Assembly: GCA_900208305.1 (NCBI GenBank)
Contig: OAPG01000011.1
Span: forward strand, 62,001 to 126,000
Reading direction: 5' to 3'
Source: Melanopsichium pennsylvanicum
Taxonomy: Eukaryota > Basidiomycota > Ustilaginomycetes > Ustilaginales
DNA: 64,000 nucleotides
A program made the translations under genes and the position numbers. The notes under the pieces are model-generated. The model saw nothing but the letters and a program-made list of their open reading frames with translations, was not told where the DNA came from and did not search any database. Numbering within the stretch: position 1 is the first letter of the stretch; each line of letters begins with the position of its first letter. Positions 21,423 to 32,200 of this stretch are shown one piece after another.

Positions 21423-24400
21423 TCATCTGTTGCCCGCAGCTCTAGCAGCAGCATTCTCGCGTGCCTCTTGTCGATTGATTTTCTCGATCTCTTTCCACGG
21501 ACGATCGTCCATCATCCAATATACAAACGGTCCGTTCGGACTCTCCGCTTCGTGCAAGGCATCGGTCCAGATACCAAAGATAGGCGCCTTTGTACCAGGT
21601 GGGCCCGGCTGAATCCCTTCCAATTGCCATCGATCCTCTCCTTCGTACACGTGCGTCAACGACCAATGCAGACCTTCGACCTTCTTCTTACCTCTCGGTC
21701 CCTTGGTGAGCATCTCATCTATATCATCCTCTCTCGCATAAACCGGTCGAACTTTGCCATGAACACCGCCACGAGGCATTGGAGCTTCGTTACCCCAGTA
21801 GGTGACGGTGGTCCCATTGAAGAAAAGTGTTGGGTAATCTTCGTCGTCTTCTTGTCCCTCGTCATCAATCTTGTACGCTGGCTGTTGCGATTTTGGCAGC
21901 AACTCGAGACGCAGCTGCAAGCAGTCCCCGACAGCTTCTTCTTGACCAACAAGGCTGGGCTTTGGAGTTGACTGAACTGTTTCGGTCTCATTGCGCGAGC
22001 CGCTTGCTTTCTTGCTGTCTCCATAATTTTTGGCTCTAGCAAGTGCTTCCCGGCGTCGTCTCGCCAGGCGCACGTTAAAGTCGACAAAGTGAGAATAGTC
22101 GAGAAATGCATACGTGCCAGCCCAGAAACTTTCGCATCGTGCCCAGTCGTACGGCTTCTCATCCTTGGAGTCCGACGACGATAGAGTCTTAGGATGGTTT
22201 GCCTTTGATGATTCTTCGCCAGCATCAACTTCAAAACCGAGCTTCTTAGGAAGTGGGTTCGGCAGCGATGAATTCCATCCGGTTGGGAACTCCAAGAACT
22301 CTCGCTTGTCCATCGGGTCTTTGATGAGGACACCTGTCTCAACATCAAAAACCTTGGGAATGCGAATGCCGACGCCCCAATTCTCCAGCCAGATCGCTTC
22401 TTTGAGGTTAGCGTACATAATGACCATAATTGCCTCGACAAGCTCCCAGTGGATTGACTTGCGGCATAGGCTTATGCGTTGTAATTCAGACTCGCTCTGA
22501 GACTGCTTTTTGTCCTCGCAATCGGTTTTCCGTTTGACGTCGCATTGTTTGACGAGGTGCATGATCTCTTCCTTAGCATGGCATCCTCGATAGCCAGAAG
22601 CGCCTGCTAGCGGCGTGAACATGTCAAAAAAGTGCCCAAAGTTGTCTTCATCCTCATCTTCTCCAATGTAGTCGGCTCCCCAGTCATCTGCATCTTCATC
22701 AAAGTCGTCATCATCAGCGTCCTCGCCCTCATCGGCATCACCATCTGTGACGATTGGGTGCTCGTCTGACAAGCTATCTGCACCATCGGCGCCCAACTCG
22801 CGAGCTGTTCTTGTCAGAAATTCATCACTGGTGACTCGCATTGTCTCGGCGAGCATGCCAGGTCTAAGGAACCTGACATTGAGCTCGCCTGAAGCTACAA
22901 AGTCAACCGTGTTGCCAACGGTGATCTGTATGTCTTGGCTTCCTGTAACGATGCCAAAGGGAAGGTGACCTTCGTATGTATAGGTGCGTGCGTTGGCATC
23001 GTAGGATCCCAGCTCGGGTTCCTGGTACGGTGTGCGATCAGTAGCATTGGGAGCACGGCCGACCTCGTCGTCGGAAATCTCCCATGCGTGCTTCTCGCTA
23101 TCACCTTCCTGGTGATTGTTGGCTTGTAATTCGCTTCCAGTTGGCTCGTTGATGTTAATAGGATTGCCATAGCGATCTGCGACCTGGAAAGTGCGTCTGA
23201 TGTTTCCATCGCCGCCGACTTCGATCTCGATCGGGACTGGATCATCAGGGATGCCATCGCTTGCGTCATCAAGCTCGGCGGCTTCTCGGAACGCATCGTC
23301 ATCAGCGTCTTGGCTGCCGTGCTCTCCAGCATAGGTTATCGGCATCTCGTCATCGTCGTTGCCCCGACCAGCTCCATCTTCACTGTCAAATTCTGCTTCG
23401 ACGTTGTTGCGGTTCCCTTCTTGAGGATCATAACGCCATGAATGCAAAGGTCCGTAGCCGTTGGACCAGCCATAGTATCCAGAGTCATAGACACGATGTC
23501 GCATGCGAGCTCTGACCTTGTCCTCTTCGTCTGGCGCGCTGCAGAATCCGAAACTGGGACCAAACATGCGGGGACGAAAGCGAAGGATCGCTGCTGGCGG
23601 CTCTTCAAAGCTTTCATCGTCATCGTCTTCGTCGGCATCCTCCTCAGACCCCTGGTTATCGTCGCTTCCCGCGCCATTCTGCTCATAGTCTCGTGCTGAC
23701 CCCTGTGCTGCGGCATGGTGGATCGACCCAGCTTGTTGGCCTTGGCTACCGTCTTCTTCCATTTCAATTCGAGATGACTGCAATGTGTCTTCACGACCGT
23801 TCAGCTGATGATTTTGGCGGGATTCGTCTTCGCGGGTTGCGGATGATGGTGGCTGTGGTGTACCATCGTCGGATGCTACATCTCGACCGTTTGCAGCGGC
23901 AGATAATGCTTGTGCAGCGCCTGCGTAATCCAATCCATCTTGCTGACGTTGATTTGCAATGTCTTGGGGGCTATCGGTGAGAACTTGCCTCTGCGAATCC
24001 TTCCAGGCTCGGATACCATGCAGACAATGCACTCTTGCTGCAAGTCGCATCTGCGGTCGAGCAAGAGAGTTGATATCTATTCCTTGATCCACGAGACCAT
24101 GCAGACTCTCAGGATATATGAGCTTGAGAAGGCGGGCTGAACGTCGTCGAGTCGAGTCTGGCCTCGCTGGATTGGGCAACGATGACACTCTGCGACGCGA
24201 GGAGCTACCTTTATTAGCGTTCAGTGTATCGGCTGAGTTTGAAGTGGATGCTTGATTTGATGATTGTGTTGCAGGCGGACCATTGTTGGTCAGACGGCGA
24301 CGCTTGTTGTCATTGTCAGAATCAGACTTGTTGACTGCGCTTTCTATCTTGAACTCATCGAGACCATGCATAATGGTGCGAGGGAAGATCCACTCGCTCC

Positions 24401-24848
24401 AGGTGGGTTGACCAGACGTTAGCACCGAGTCATCGAGCCAAGTTGCATTGCGACAAAGATCGGATACTTCAAGAGGTACAGCGGTATCGATGACAGATAG
24501 CAAAGCTGAGAGAACGGCATTGAAGTTGAGCGAGATGGGTCCAGGATTGGTGGGGTCTGCTGCGTAGAGGCGAGCAGCACGGTCTCTGAGCTGGACGAGA
24601 GGCATGACCGATGGACCGGACCACAGAGGTTCAAAGTCGTCAAAGCGCTGGAGATACATCTGTTTCCACAGGTGCATATCGCCCTTGCTGTCACCATACA
24701 CATGTTGTCGAGCGAGCTTACATGTTTGCGAATAATGCTCAATGCACAATGGCGGCAACGCAAGCAAGATGGTGTGTATGAGCTCGGTCGGAAGAGCGAG
24801 GAGACCATGACGCTCCGTCATGTTATCTATATTTGATGATAGCACCAT
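21423..24848 (-). CDS. Large F-box protein
   Basis: A 1141-residue protein. An F-box lies at about 15-55, starting LLALPTELIHTILLALPP, and should bind Skp1 in an SCF ubiquitin ligase. A long acidic, disordered middle follows, with Asp/Glu runs near 400-520 and 690-760. The C-terminal 110 residues hold a conserved-looking module with YWGNE, GLHWSLTHVYEGEDRW (about 1060-1075), PGTKAPIFGIWTD and GPFVYWMMDD. This module is common in fungal F-box proteins with FBXO31-like tails; it presumably recognises the substrate, which is unknown. The first in-frame ATG is at 24848 and a second at 24821 would remove only nine residues; the frame is open above 24848 without an ATG. Intron-free. Confidence 0.75.
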   Translation of the reverse strand: MVLSSNIDNMTERHGLLALPTELIHTILLALPPLCIEHYSQTCKLARQHVYGDSKGDMHLWKQMYLQRFDDFEPLWSGPSVMPLVQLRDRAARLYAADPTNPGPISLNFNAVLSALLSVIDTAVPLEVSDLCRNATWLDDSVLTSGQPTWSEWIFPRTIMHGLDEFKIESAVNKSDSDNDNKRRRLTNNGPPATQSSNQASTSNSADTLNANKGSSSRRRVSSLPNPARPDSTRRRSARLLKLIYPESLHGLVDQGIDINSLARPQMRLAARVHCLHGIRAWKDSQRQVLTDSPQDIANQRQQDGLDYAGAAQALSAAANGRDVASDDGTPQPPSSATREDESRQNHQLNGREDTLQSSRIEMEEDGSQGQQAGSIHHAAAQGSARDYEQNGAGSDDNQGSEEDADEDDDDESFEEPPAAILRFRPRMFGPSFGFCSAPDEEDKVRARMRHRVYDSGYYGWSNGYGPLHSWRYDPQEGNRNNVEAEFDSEDGAGRGNDDDEMPITYAGEHGSQDADDDAFREAAELDDASDGIPDDPVPIEIEVGGDGNIRRTFQVADRYGNPININEPTGSELQANNHQEGDSEKHAWEISDDEVGRAPNATDRTPYQEPELGSYDANARTYTYEGHLPFGIVTGSQDIQITVGNTVDFVASGELNVRFLRPGMLAETMRVTSDEFLTRTARELGADGADSLSDEHPIVTDGDADEGEDADDDDFDEDADDWGADYIGEDEDEDNFGHFFDMFTPLAGASGYRGCHAKEEIMHLVKQCDVKRKTDCEDKKQSQSESELQRISLCRKSIHWELVEAIMVIMYANLKEAIWLENWGVGIRIPKVFDVETGVLIKDPMDKREFLEFPTGWNSSLPNPLPKKLGFEVDAGEESSKANHPKTLSSSDSKDEKPYDWARCESFWAGTYAFLDYSHFVDFNVRLARRRREALARAKNYGDSKKASGSRNETETVQSTPKPSLVGQEEAVGDCLQLRLELLPKSQQPAYKIDDEGQEDDEDYPTLFFNGTTVTYWGNEAPMPRGGVHGKVRPVYAREDDIDEMLTKGPRGKKKVEGLHWSLTHVYEGEDRWQLEGIQPGPPGTKAPIFGIWTDALHEAESPNGPFVYWMMDDRPWKEIEKINRQEARENAAARAAGNR

Positions 24849-25378
24849 GTCGGAATCCTCAGAAACCAAGATCGTAGAGAGAATATTGAAGATTGATGTA
24901 CTGATGGGTTAGAGCAAGGATTGAGCTGAAGGGTGCACAGCGGAAGATCCGGATGTACTTTCTTATACATCTGTGGAGCCCGCGGTACATTAATGAATCA
25001 GCACAGTACAAATGAACCCAACAGCACCCTGAAGTCACACAGCAGCTCCAATTTATGCACTCGCTCATTTTGACACTCAGCCACTCAGCCTGAGACCCTG
25101 AACTCGTCCAATACATCATTTCGACTTAACAGTTTCAACACCGCACGAGATTCCTTACTTTGAATCGAATTGTGCAATCGAAATCTGCCGATCTGTCGGA
25201 TACCGAAATTGAACTTGCACAAAACCAAACAGTCGCAACGTGTTAAATTAACGTGTTTAAATGGGTGCGCAATGAGTGTGTGCAAACAAGCAATCAGCAT
25301 TGAGAGGCCGCAACATGGATGGAAAAATTCGAAAGGGTGAAGATTAAGAATGAAAATCTATGACAGCCGGTAGCGTGC
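24849..25378. other. Intergenic region between F-box gene and glucoamylase
   Basis: This holds the upstream DNA of the F-box gene and the 3' flank of the glucoamylase gene. No gene or clear regulatory motif seen. Confidence 0.45.
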
Positions 25379-27010
25379 TCAAACGATCAGGAACTTTCCC
25401 TGCGAAGCAAGGTCGTTGCTGACGAAAGCGGCGTAGCTCCAAGTGAGATCCCTAGCACCCTGGTTGTAGCCAGTGTTCCTGTTGAACTCCTCGTTGAGCG
25501 ATCCGTTGGGCCAGGAGTGTGAGTTGACAATGTTGACGAATCCGTCGGCCATGGCCTTCATGCCCGAAGTCAGAGCGGTGTACTGACTCGAGCCAGAGCT
25601 GAAGGTACCGGTAGCAGCCGAAGAAGAGAACTGCGTGTAGAAGGGAAGCGAGGTAGAGGTGACAGAAACGTTGCCACGCGTGTTGGCAACAGAGACGACA
25701 GTGTTGAGAAGCTCGGCTGCAGCGAGAGTGCAGATGTACCAAGGGTTGCCCTGCGAGCTTCCGTTTCCGTCGTACACGTCCTCAGGGTAGCGACCAGTGC
25801 CAACGGCAGCAGGAGCAGCAGTATTGCCATTGATTGCGTAAAGCGAACGGAAGCTGTCAACGTACTTGCGGTGAGTTGCGAGTACCTTGTCGGAAGCAGG
25901 ACCGAAGACAGTGGCGTCGACAGCGGCGCTAGTATCACTTGTGTCCCAACCCTTGAGAGCACCAAGCATAACGGAGCAATCAAGTCCACTTCGGCCGCTC
26001 ACACCCTGGTAAGCCTGGATGTAGCCAGCGTTGGAATCCCAGAAGGTCTGTAGCTTCGACTTGATAGCAGCGGCCTGCTGATTGTAATAGGTGGCCGCAC
26101 CAGGGTCGTTCATGGACGTCGCGAATTTGGCGCCGTCAATCAAGGCACGATACTGGACCATGAGCGTGAAGAAGTGTTGACCTTGAACCTCTTCCCAGAG
26201 ATCGAAGCTCGACGAGCTTCCCCAGGATTTCGACACGTATTCCAAGTCCGTCTTGATGACACTACCGCCGTTGAGGTCGGACTTGTACAGCGTACCGGTA
26301 ACAAAGGGATCAGTGAGACCAATTCGCTTGGCGAAGGCGATCAGAGTAGAAGCTCTAATTGCGGCTCCATCAGACTGTGGCCTCCCCCAAGGGCCGGTGA
26401 AGAGAGAGCCATCAACATTGAACTTGGGCTCGCCTTGACCGGAGCTCGAGCTGGCAGCGTTTTGCTGGTGGACCTTTTCGGCGTTGGCATAATTGACAAG
26501 GAGCTGTCGATCGAGGGTAGGCTGACTGACCGCAACCTTCATTGTCAGAGCGGCGTCGCGGACCCAACTGTAGAAGTAGTTGGGGCCGGCGGTAGAAGGA
26601 GAGGCAATCACCGCGCCAGTTTGAACGTTGGGAACTTGATTACCGCCGGCGGTGGAGGGAGCGCCTCCAACGTTAGCAAGCATGCGCTGGTAGGCATAGC
26701 TCGAAGTGACAGCTCGAGGCATCAGTCGGCTGGTCTGGCTCTCGAGACCAATCAGTGATCTGGCGACCGAGGCGGCCTCAGCATTGCTGCTGAACGCGCA
26801 GAGGCAGATGAGGAGGAGGGCGAGACCGGCGCTGCCGAGCAAGACCAATGGCCTAGACTGCCTTTCGGTGGAGTTCTTGGTCATGGCTTCGAGATCGACT
26901 TGTTTGGAGTTTGCGAAAGTGGCGTAGCCCGAGTGAGGATGATTATTTAGTGATGATGGATTGAGCAGGGTCGATTCATGGGTGGCTTTTATGCTTCCCG
27001 CTGACCCCAT
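25379..27010 (-). CDS. Glucoamylase, glycoside hydrolase family 15
   Basis: A 543-residue GH15 enzyme that releases glucose from the non-reducing ends of starch and maltodextrins. YSWVRDAALT (147-156) and WGRPQSDGAAIRA (208-220) are family landmarks. The general acid is Glu273 in DLWEEVQG and the catalytic base Glu507 in GSLNEEF. No starch-binding domain follows the catalytic domain. The frame opens with 53 hydrophilic residues before a hydrophobic helix (54-73, LVLLGSAGLALLLICLCAF). With the first ATG (27010) this would be a type II membrane anchor. With the second ATG (26884, Met43) it becomes an ordinary signal peptide. Two TATA-like boxes sit at 27030-27025 and 26993-26986, so transcription may well start after the first ATG; the shorter form is a serious alternative. 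Intron-free. Confidence 0.9.
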   Translation of the reverse strand: MGSAGSIKATHESTLLNPSSLNNHPHSGYATFANSKQVDLEAMTKNSTERQSRPLVLLGSAGLALLLICLCAFSSNAEAASVARSLIGLESQTSRLMPRAVTSSYAYQRMLANVGGAPSTAGGNQVPNVQTGAVIASPSTAGPNYFYSWVRDAALTMKVAVSQPTLDRQLLVNYANAEKVHQQNAASSSSGQGEPKFNVDGSLFTGPWGRPQSDGAAIRASTLIAFAKRIGLTDPFVTGTLYKSDLNGGSVIKTDLEYVSKSWGSSSSFDLWEEVQGQHFFTLMVQYRALIDGAKFATSMNDPGAATYYNQQAAAIKSKLQTFWDSNAGYIQAYQGVSGRSGLDCSVMLGALKGWDTSDTSAAVDATVFGPASDKVLATHRKYVDSFRSLYAINGNTAAPAAVGTGRYPEDVYDGNGSSQGNPWYICTLAAAELLNTVVSVANTRGNVSVTSTSLPFYTQFSSSAATGTFSSGSSQYTALTSGMKAMADGFVNIVNSHSWPNGSLNEEFNRNTGYNQGARDLTWSYAAFVSNDLASQGKFLIV

Positions 27011-27030
27011 GATTGGATGTATGCTTTATA
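26986..27030 (-). promoter_or_regulatory. Two TATA-like boxes near the glucoamylase start
   Basis: Minus-strand TATAAA occupies 27030-27025, only 20 nt before the first ATG at 27010. Minus-strand CATAAAAG occupies 26993-26986, downstream of that ATG and about 100 nt before the ATG at 26884. Both positions favour use of the second ATG. Confidence 0.35.
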
Positions 27031-29230
27031 AAACCACTTCACGAAACCGTTCAGCTTGAGAAGAAACGTAAAACGATACTCAACCGCAAGTGCTGCATGG
27101 ATCTCGCTTCAGGGCTCGTCAAGAAAGAAAGCCGGGGCGGCAAATCAGGAGCAGCCGTTGCACGACTTGCGAGAACTTGCAGGCGAGCGAGAATAATGCA
27201 AGAGTGACAAGCGAGATTGCAGGATCTAGTCGAGTCAAGGAAGCAAGAGGAACAGCTGGGATCAGGAAAAATGGTGCGAAGCGAATCCGGGTATAGTTTG
27301 ATGTATGATGCTGAGACTGAAGTTGTTGGGAAGTGACAAGCTGGGTCTTACTTGATGTATGTAGACGAACGAGAAAGTAGAGAAGCTGCAATGCGTTGGA
27401 TGGCGAGACTCCTAGCTGTCGCCGTCAAGCGAAAAGGCGAGATGGGAGCGAATAGCGATCAGCATCAACGACGGAGCCACCCTGAAGGCATCGGCTCAAG
27501 CGGTGGACATGGTACACAACGTAACAAATTCAGCCTGGCTCGAGCGTACTAGACTCGCTGACTGCCGACAAACACAAACGTGGATAAGTAGCCGAGGAGC
27601 GTCAAAAAGGGGTTCACAGCCGGTGAGCCGGCGAGTTCTCCGCATCGACTGTGCTACTCGCCCGGAGGTGTGAGCACAGTACTGCAATCCTTGAATGACT
27701 TTGTTCATCTTCTTCTGCGTCACACAGTCTGTCAATCTATCATAAGGTCCTGGCCAAGTAGTAAAGAGGGGCCCCAAATAAGATCCGCGGAACATTTCAT
27801 CCGTCTATCCCTCCGACCCACGGACAGGCAAAGGTTGTAAAGCGGGCCACCAAAATCTCTCCGAATTCTGGATGCTTTTCTTTCGTCGTAGTCCTGAAAT
27901 CGCAAAGACTGTGCGTGGGGATGGTGTCAGAACTCGTACAAGGGTCTGCTTTGGCTTGGATCGGATTGACATGAGCCGGTCACAGGGAAGGCTCGAATTA
28001 GTACAGACAGGGTGGAGAGAGAGGCGATGATCCAGATCTTGAACAAAAATGTCACAATGCTGCATCGGCAAGGATTCGCTTGCTCACGGTGTGCATGCAG
28101 TGCAGCTTTTGCTTTCAGTCCAAGGTCGGAGTTGCTACTTCCGCGGTATTCGCAGCGGCCCCTTTCCCCACAACCCTGCCATCCTTCCATGTAATCTCTG
28201 CCGAGACGCAAGTTTTTGCTCGCTGCTGCTCGAACATTGCTGTGGAGAGTTACCCGTTTTTGACGTCGCACTCGAAGCCAGACGAAGATTTTGTGTTGAT
28301 ACGGTGTTTGGCGTGGTTGTCTTCGCAACGGAATAGCAAAGGCGACCGAATGCGAACTCCGCGCACCGCGTGTGAGCATAATCCTAAAACAGCTACAACG
28401 TCGACTGCGTTGGATTGGGATGGTAAGATTCTCTTTGACCCTTCGGTCTCTCAAAAAATTGAAGAAGGCGGCATGAGATGCAGCACAACAGTTCTTCGGC
28501 GTCATCGAAGTGACAAGCAGAGCAGAACGATGGTGTCGGAAGCTTCATGCGGGCAAGTACCCAATTTGAAGTTCGGATATCTTTCTTCTCGCTTGGCAAG
28601 ACTTTACGGAAGCGCTCCCTTCGTTAAGCCCCTCCTAGCGTTCCAGTACGTCGTTAGCCATCATCTTTTGCTGATCTTGTCCGCGATCCGAGCATCTCTT
28701 CTATCAGCACATGTTGCCTAAAATCCAAATCTCCTCGCGCTCCTTCTTGAGGCAGACGGCAATGCATTTTCATTCTCTTTCACCTCATCGCTGCTTGATG
28801 TTCGTATTTCGCATCTGCAAAGAAGCTCCAATGGTTTGTGAAGACCCACAGTGCCCTCGTCTGCATTGCATTGAACCGGATTTCGGTCGGACACTCTCAC
28901 ATATTGCTTCCCGACACTATCCAATGCAGCCCGTGCCCAGTCATGGGACACCTTTGATGCGTTCCGATTCATCTTTTGCATGAGAATCCCGCCTTCCCCA
29001 GCATTCTCTCGCTCTCATCTCATGCGAGCCAGCAATCGTGAAATATATCGTTAGCTACCTTCCGTCACAAAGTCTGTTTATGTACACCAGCCGAAAGATC
29101 GCCTTATCTTCCATATCAGGCAATGAGCGATCTGTGCGCTCGGAATTTTTCTCGTATGCAAGTGAGAGAGAAAGGATATTGTACATTTTCTACGAGGCCA
29201 ATAAGTGAAAACCCTGAACTATGAGCTACT
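27011..29230. other. Intergenic region, about 2.2 kb
   Basis: No gene is supported. Open frames of up to about 210 codons on both strands (27927-28505 minus, 28080-28721 plus) overlap each other and show no motif or membrane or signal pattern. No repeat noticed. Confidence 0.45.
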
Positions 29231-32200
29231 TCACGATAAGTAAATAGCCTTCTCGACCGACTTGTAAGGCTTCTTCGTCTTTTTGCCGAGACGCTTTGCA
29301 GCAGCTTGGAATGGCTTTGCGACAAATTTGGCGACAGTTGGAACACTTGTGAACTCGAAAACGAGACCGACGACGATTTGGGCAATGACGATGCCAAAGA
29401 TGATCCACGAAAAGTGCTTGGGCATGTCGACGAACCCAAAAAGATCGAAGAATGGTCCGTTGGTGAGGAACAAGAAGTAGAACGAGAAGATGGTCAAAAT
29501 GACCAGTGTTGGGGCTAGGATCCAGTTGTAGTAGAGCAGCTGACGGTGAGGTGGGCCGAGCGAGTAGGCGAATCCAGCGATGATGTAGGAGAACACAGAG
29601 ACACGGAATAGCGCCGAATTATCCATGTCGTTTAAAGTGAGGTCTTCAGGCTCGAACTCGGGAGGCTCATACCAGCTCCTGCTGTGCAATACGGTGTATA
29701 CAATAGTTTGTGCGATGAAGCCAAGTATAACCTGACCCAACATCGAGACGATGGGTTTCGATGAGGCCAGCCTTGGCTCGGGTCCGACCTTATGCAATCT
29801 CTTAGCTGGCCTTGAATTAGCCAAGCCAAATGCAATAGGTAATACGATGAAGACATCGATAAAGAGATACTCGGCATTGTCTAGCGACGTCGCCTTTCCG
29901 TAGAGCAAGAGTACAGTAAAATACTCGGCAAGAGAATACTGGCTCATGAAGAGGAACATACTGCATGAAACTGACAACGTCGACCTACCCTCACGAATGA
30001 GCTGGATGATGGCAGAGATATCCTTGCGTTTCGACGTGAAAGGGGCAGCAACTGAAGCCTCAGCCTCTGACAGCGACAAACCGACATCAGCGGATTTCAG
30101 CGCACCACAGTCGTTGGCACCGTCTCCGGTCATTGCCACAACATATCCCAACATTTGCAATCGCTCGACGAGCTCCTGCTTCTGCTCGGGCGAGAAACGT
30201 CCAAAGATCCTGCAATGGATCAAGATTCGCGCCATGGTTTCTGCGGAACATTCTCGATGTAGCGTTCGCATAATCTCGCCCGATACGGCCAAATCGACGT
30301 CTTTGAGCTTTCTCGTGTGTGTACTGTCTTGAGAAACAGGGTCGAGGGTATACGGATCGAGCTTGTCGTGCTCATTGTCGACGCTAATCCATTCGATCAT
30401 TGACAATCCTGTCTTGTTGTTTTCATGCTTGTGAACAATTCTGGGCGTGTACACCTCTGCGTTGGCCGAAAGAATTCCACACTCCTTGCCGACCGAGACG
30501 GCTGTCAAGACCGAGTCACCCGTGCACATTTTGATCGGCAATTGAGCGTCGTCTCGAATCGTCGCGATCGCGCCCGCGGTCTCCGCCTTAAGCTTGTTCT
30601 CAAAGACAATGAGACCCAAGAATTGCAACTCGCTCTCGGCCTGGTGTCGTGTGAGGGTCTGAGCACATGCCCAGCTCAATGAATCGATCTTCTTTCCCGC
30701 TACGGCGAGCACTCGGAATCCAGCACGTGTGCAACGGTCAAGAACCGCTTCGTAGTCGCTCGGAAGAGATGCAGGATCGCACAAAGAAGCAATCGATTCC
30801 GCAGCACCCTTGGAATAAACTTGAGCAGAAATTTCGTTATGGCGCTTGACAATGACACTCATACGACGCAGGGTTGCAGTGAACTCGTATGTACGAACTA
30901 CTGCCAATGCTGGTTCGTTATTGCTACATGCCAGAATGACAGGTACACGCGCGAGCAATCCATCCTTGGTCAAGGGGCGGCGTTTTTCGACAGCTCGTTG
31001 CTGGCTATTGTCGCTTGGCCGATCGCGATGATCGACGACTGTGCCTTCTGTAGACAAATGTACAGGTGCGAGTGAGGCGTCGTCTTGAAGTGTTCGACTA
31101 GTCCATTCAAGCATCTTGACTTCGAGAGGTTCACCGATGGGCTCACCGTCCAGAAGATTCAAGTCGTGAGCGGTTGCCATTGCCTCCACCAATCCAAGCC
31201 CGCTTTTATCCAGGTCATCGTTTTGTGCTTGCTGAACAAGGTCTGTGAATTTACCATTCTTGACCATGCGAATGCCTAGAACGTCCAGGCCCTCTTTTGT
31301 GAGTGTACCAGTCTTGTCAAACACAAACATGTTGACCATACCGGCAACGTTGATTCTCTGCGGACTGAGACAAAAGATCTGTCCTCGCTTCAATCTGGCG
31401 ATTGAGAACGTGACGCAGATTGACAACGTTGCAGGAAGCGCGGGCGGCACAGCGATGGTAAGCACGTCGAGTGAGCGCAGAGCGATTTCGTCAGCACTCA
31501 CACCAATAATCTTGAAGTATATGATGGTGGCGATCATACCGATCATGGCAATTACGAAGAGATTTCCGATGAACAAGAAGGCGTCACGATAAAACCTGTG
31601 ACTGATTGGTCGTGGGAAAAGCATTTGTCGAACAAGCGAGCCCTTTGCAGTTGAAAATCCGGTGCGAATCACAAGACCGCGAGTCGCATTGGTGGGATTT
31701 GTGCCAGGCCGAACACGGACGAGCTTGGTTCCCGAGTAAAGCATGTTTTTGTCGATGCGTGCAAGGTCTGCGCCTGAGGCGAGAACGTTGGCAAGGTCGG
31801 CCCTTGGGATAGGTGCTTTGACGACAGGTACCGATTCACCCGTAAGCATCGATTCGTTAACAATGCAATCGCCTTCGAGCAATACCACATCGCACGGCAA
31901 TGTCTCAATGAGTTGGTGCCCAAAATTGTCATCGTTTTCATCGTCGTATTTGGCGCCGAGATCGATAATATCGCCTGGCACGAGATTCTCGCTGTTCAGT
32001 CTTGACCAGCTTGCGTTTGCATCCAATGTGGATTGCTTGGCTTCAGAATCGGTCAATTCAGCGACTTTCTCGTCGATTGGCGAAGAGTTGCTGGTGAAAG
32101 AGCGCAAGACTGAGACATCGCAGCTGAAACGACTCATTTTCTTGAGCTTTTCAATCGCAGCTTTTGTCGTGACCGTTGTGGCAACAATACCAATTATCGA

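Noticed and set aside
27927..28721. Overlapping frames of about 190-210 codons on both strands
   Set aside because: They overlap one another and show no domain, signal or conserved pattern.
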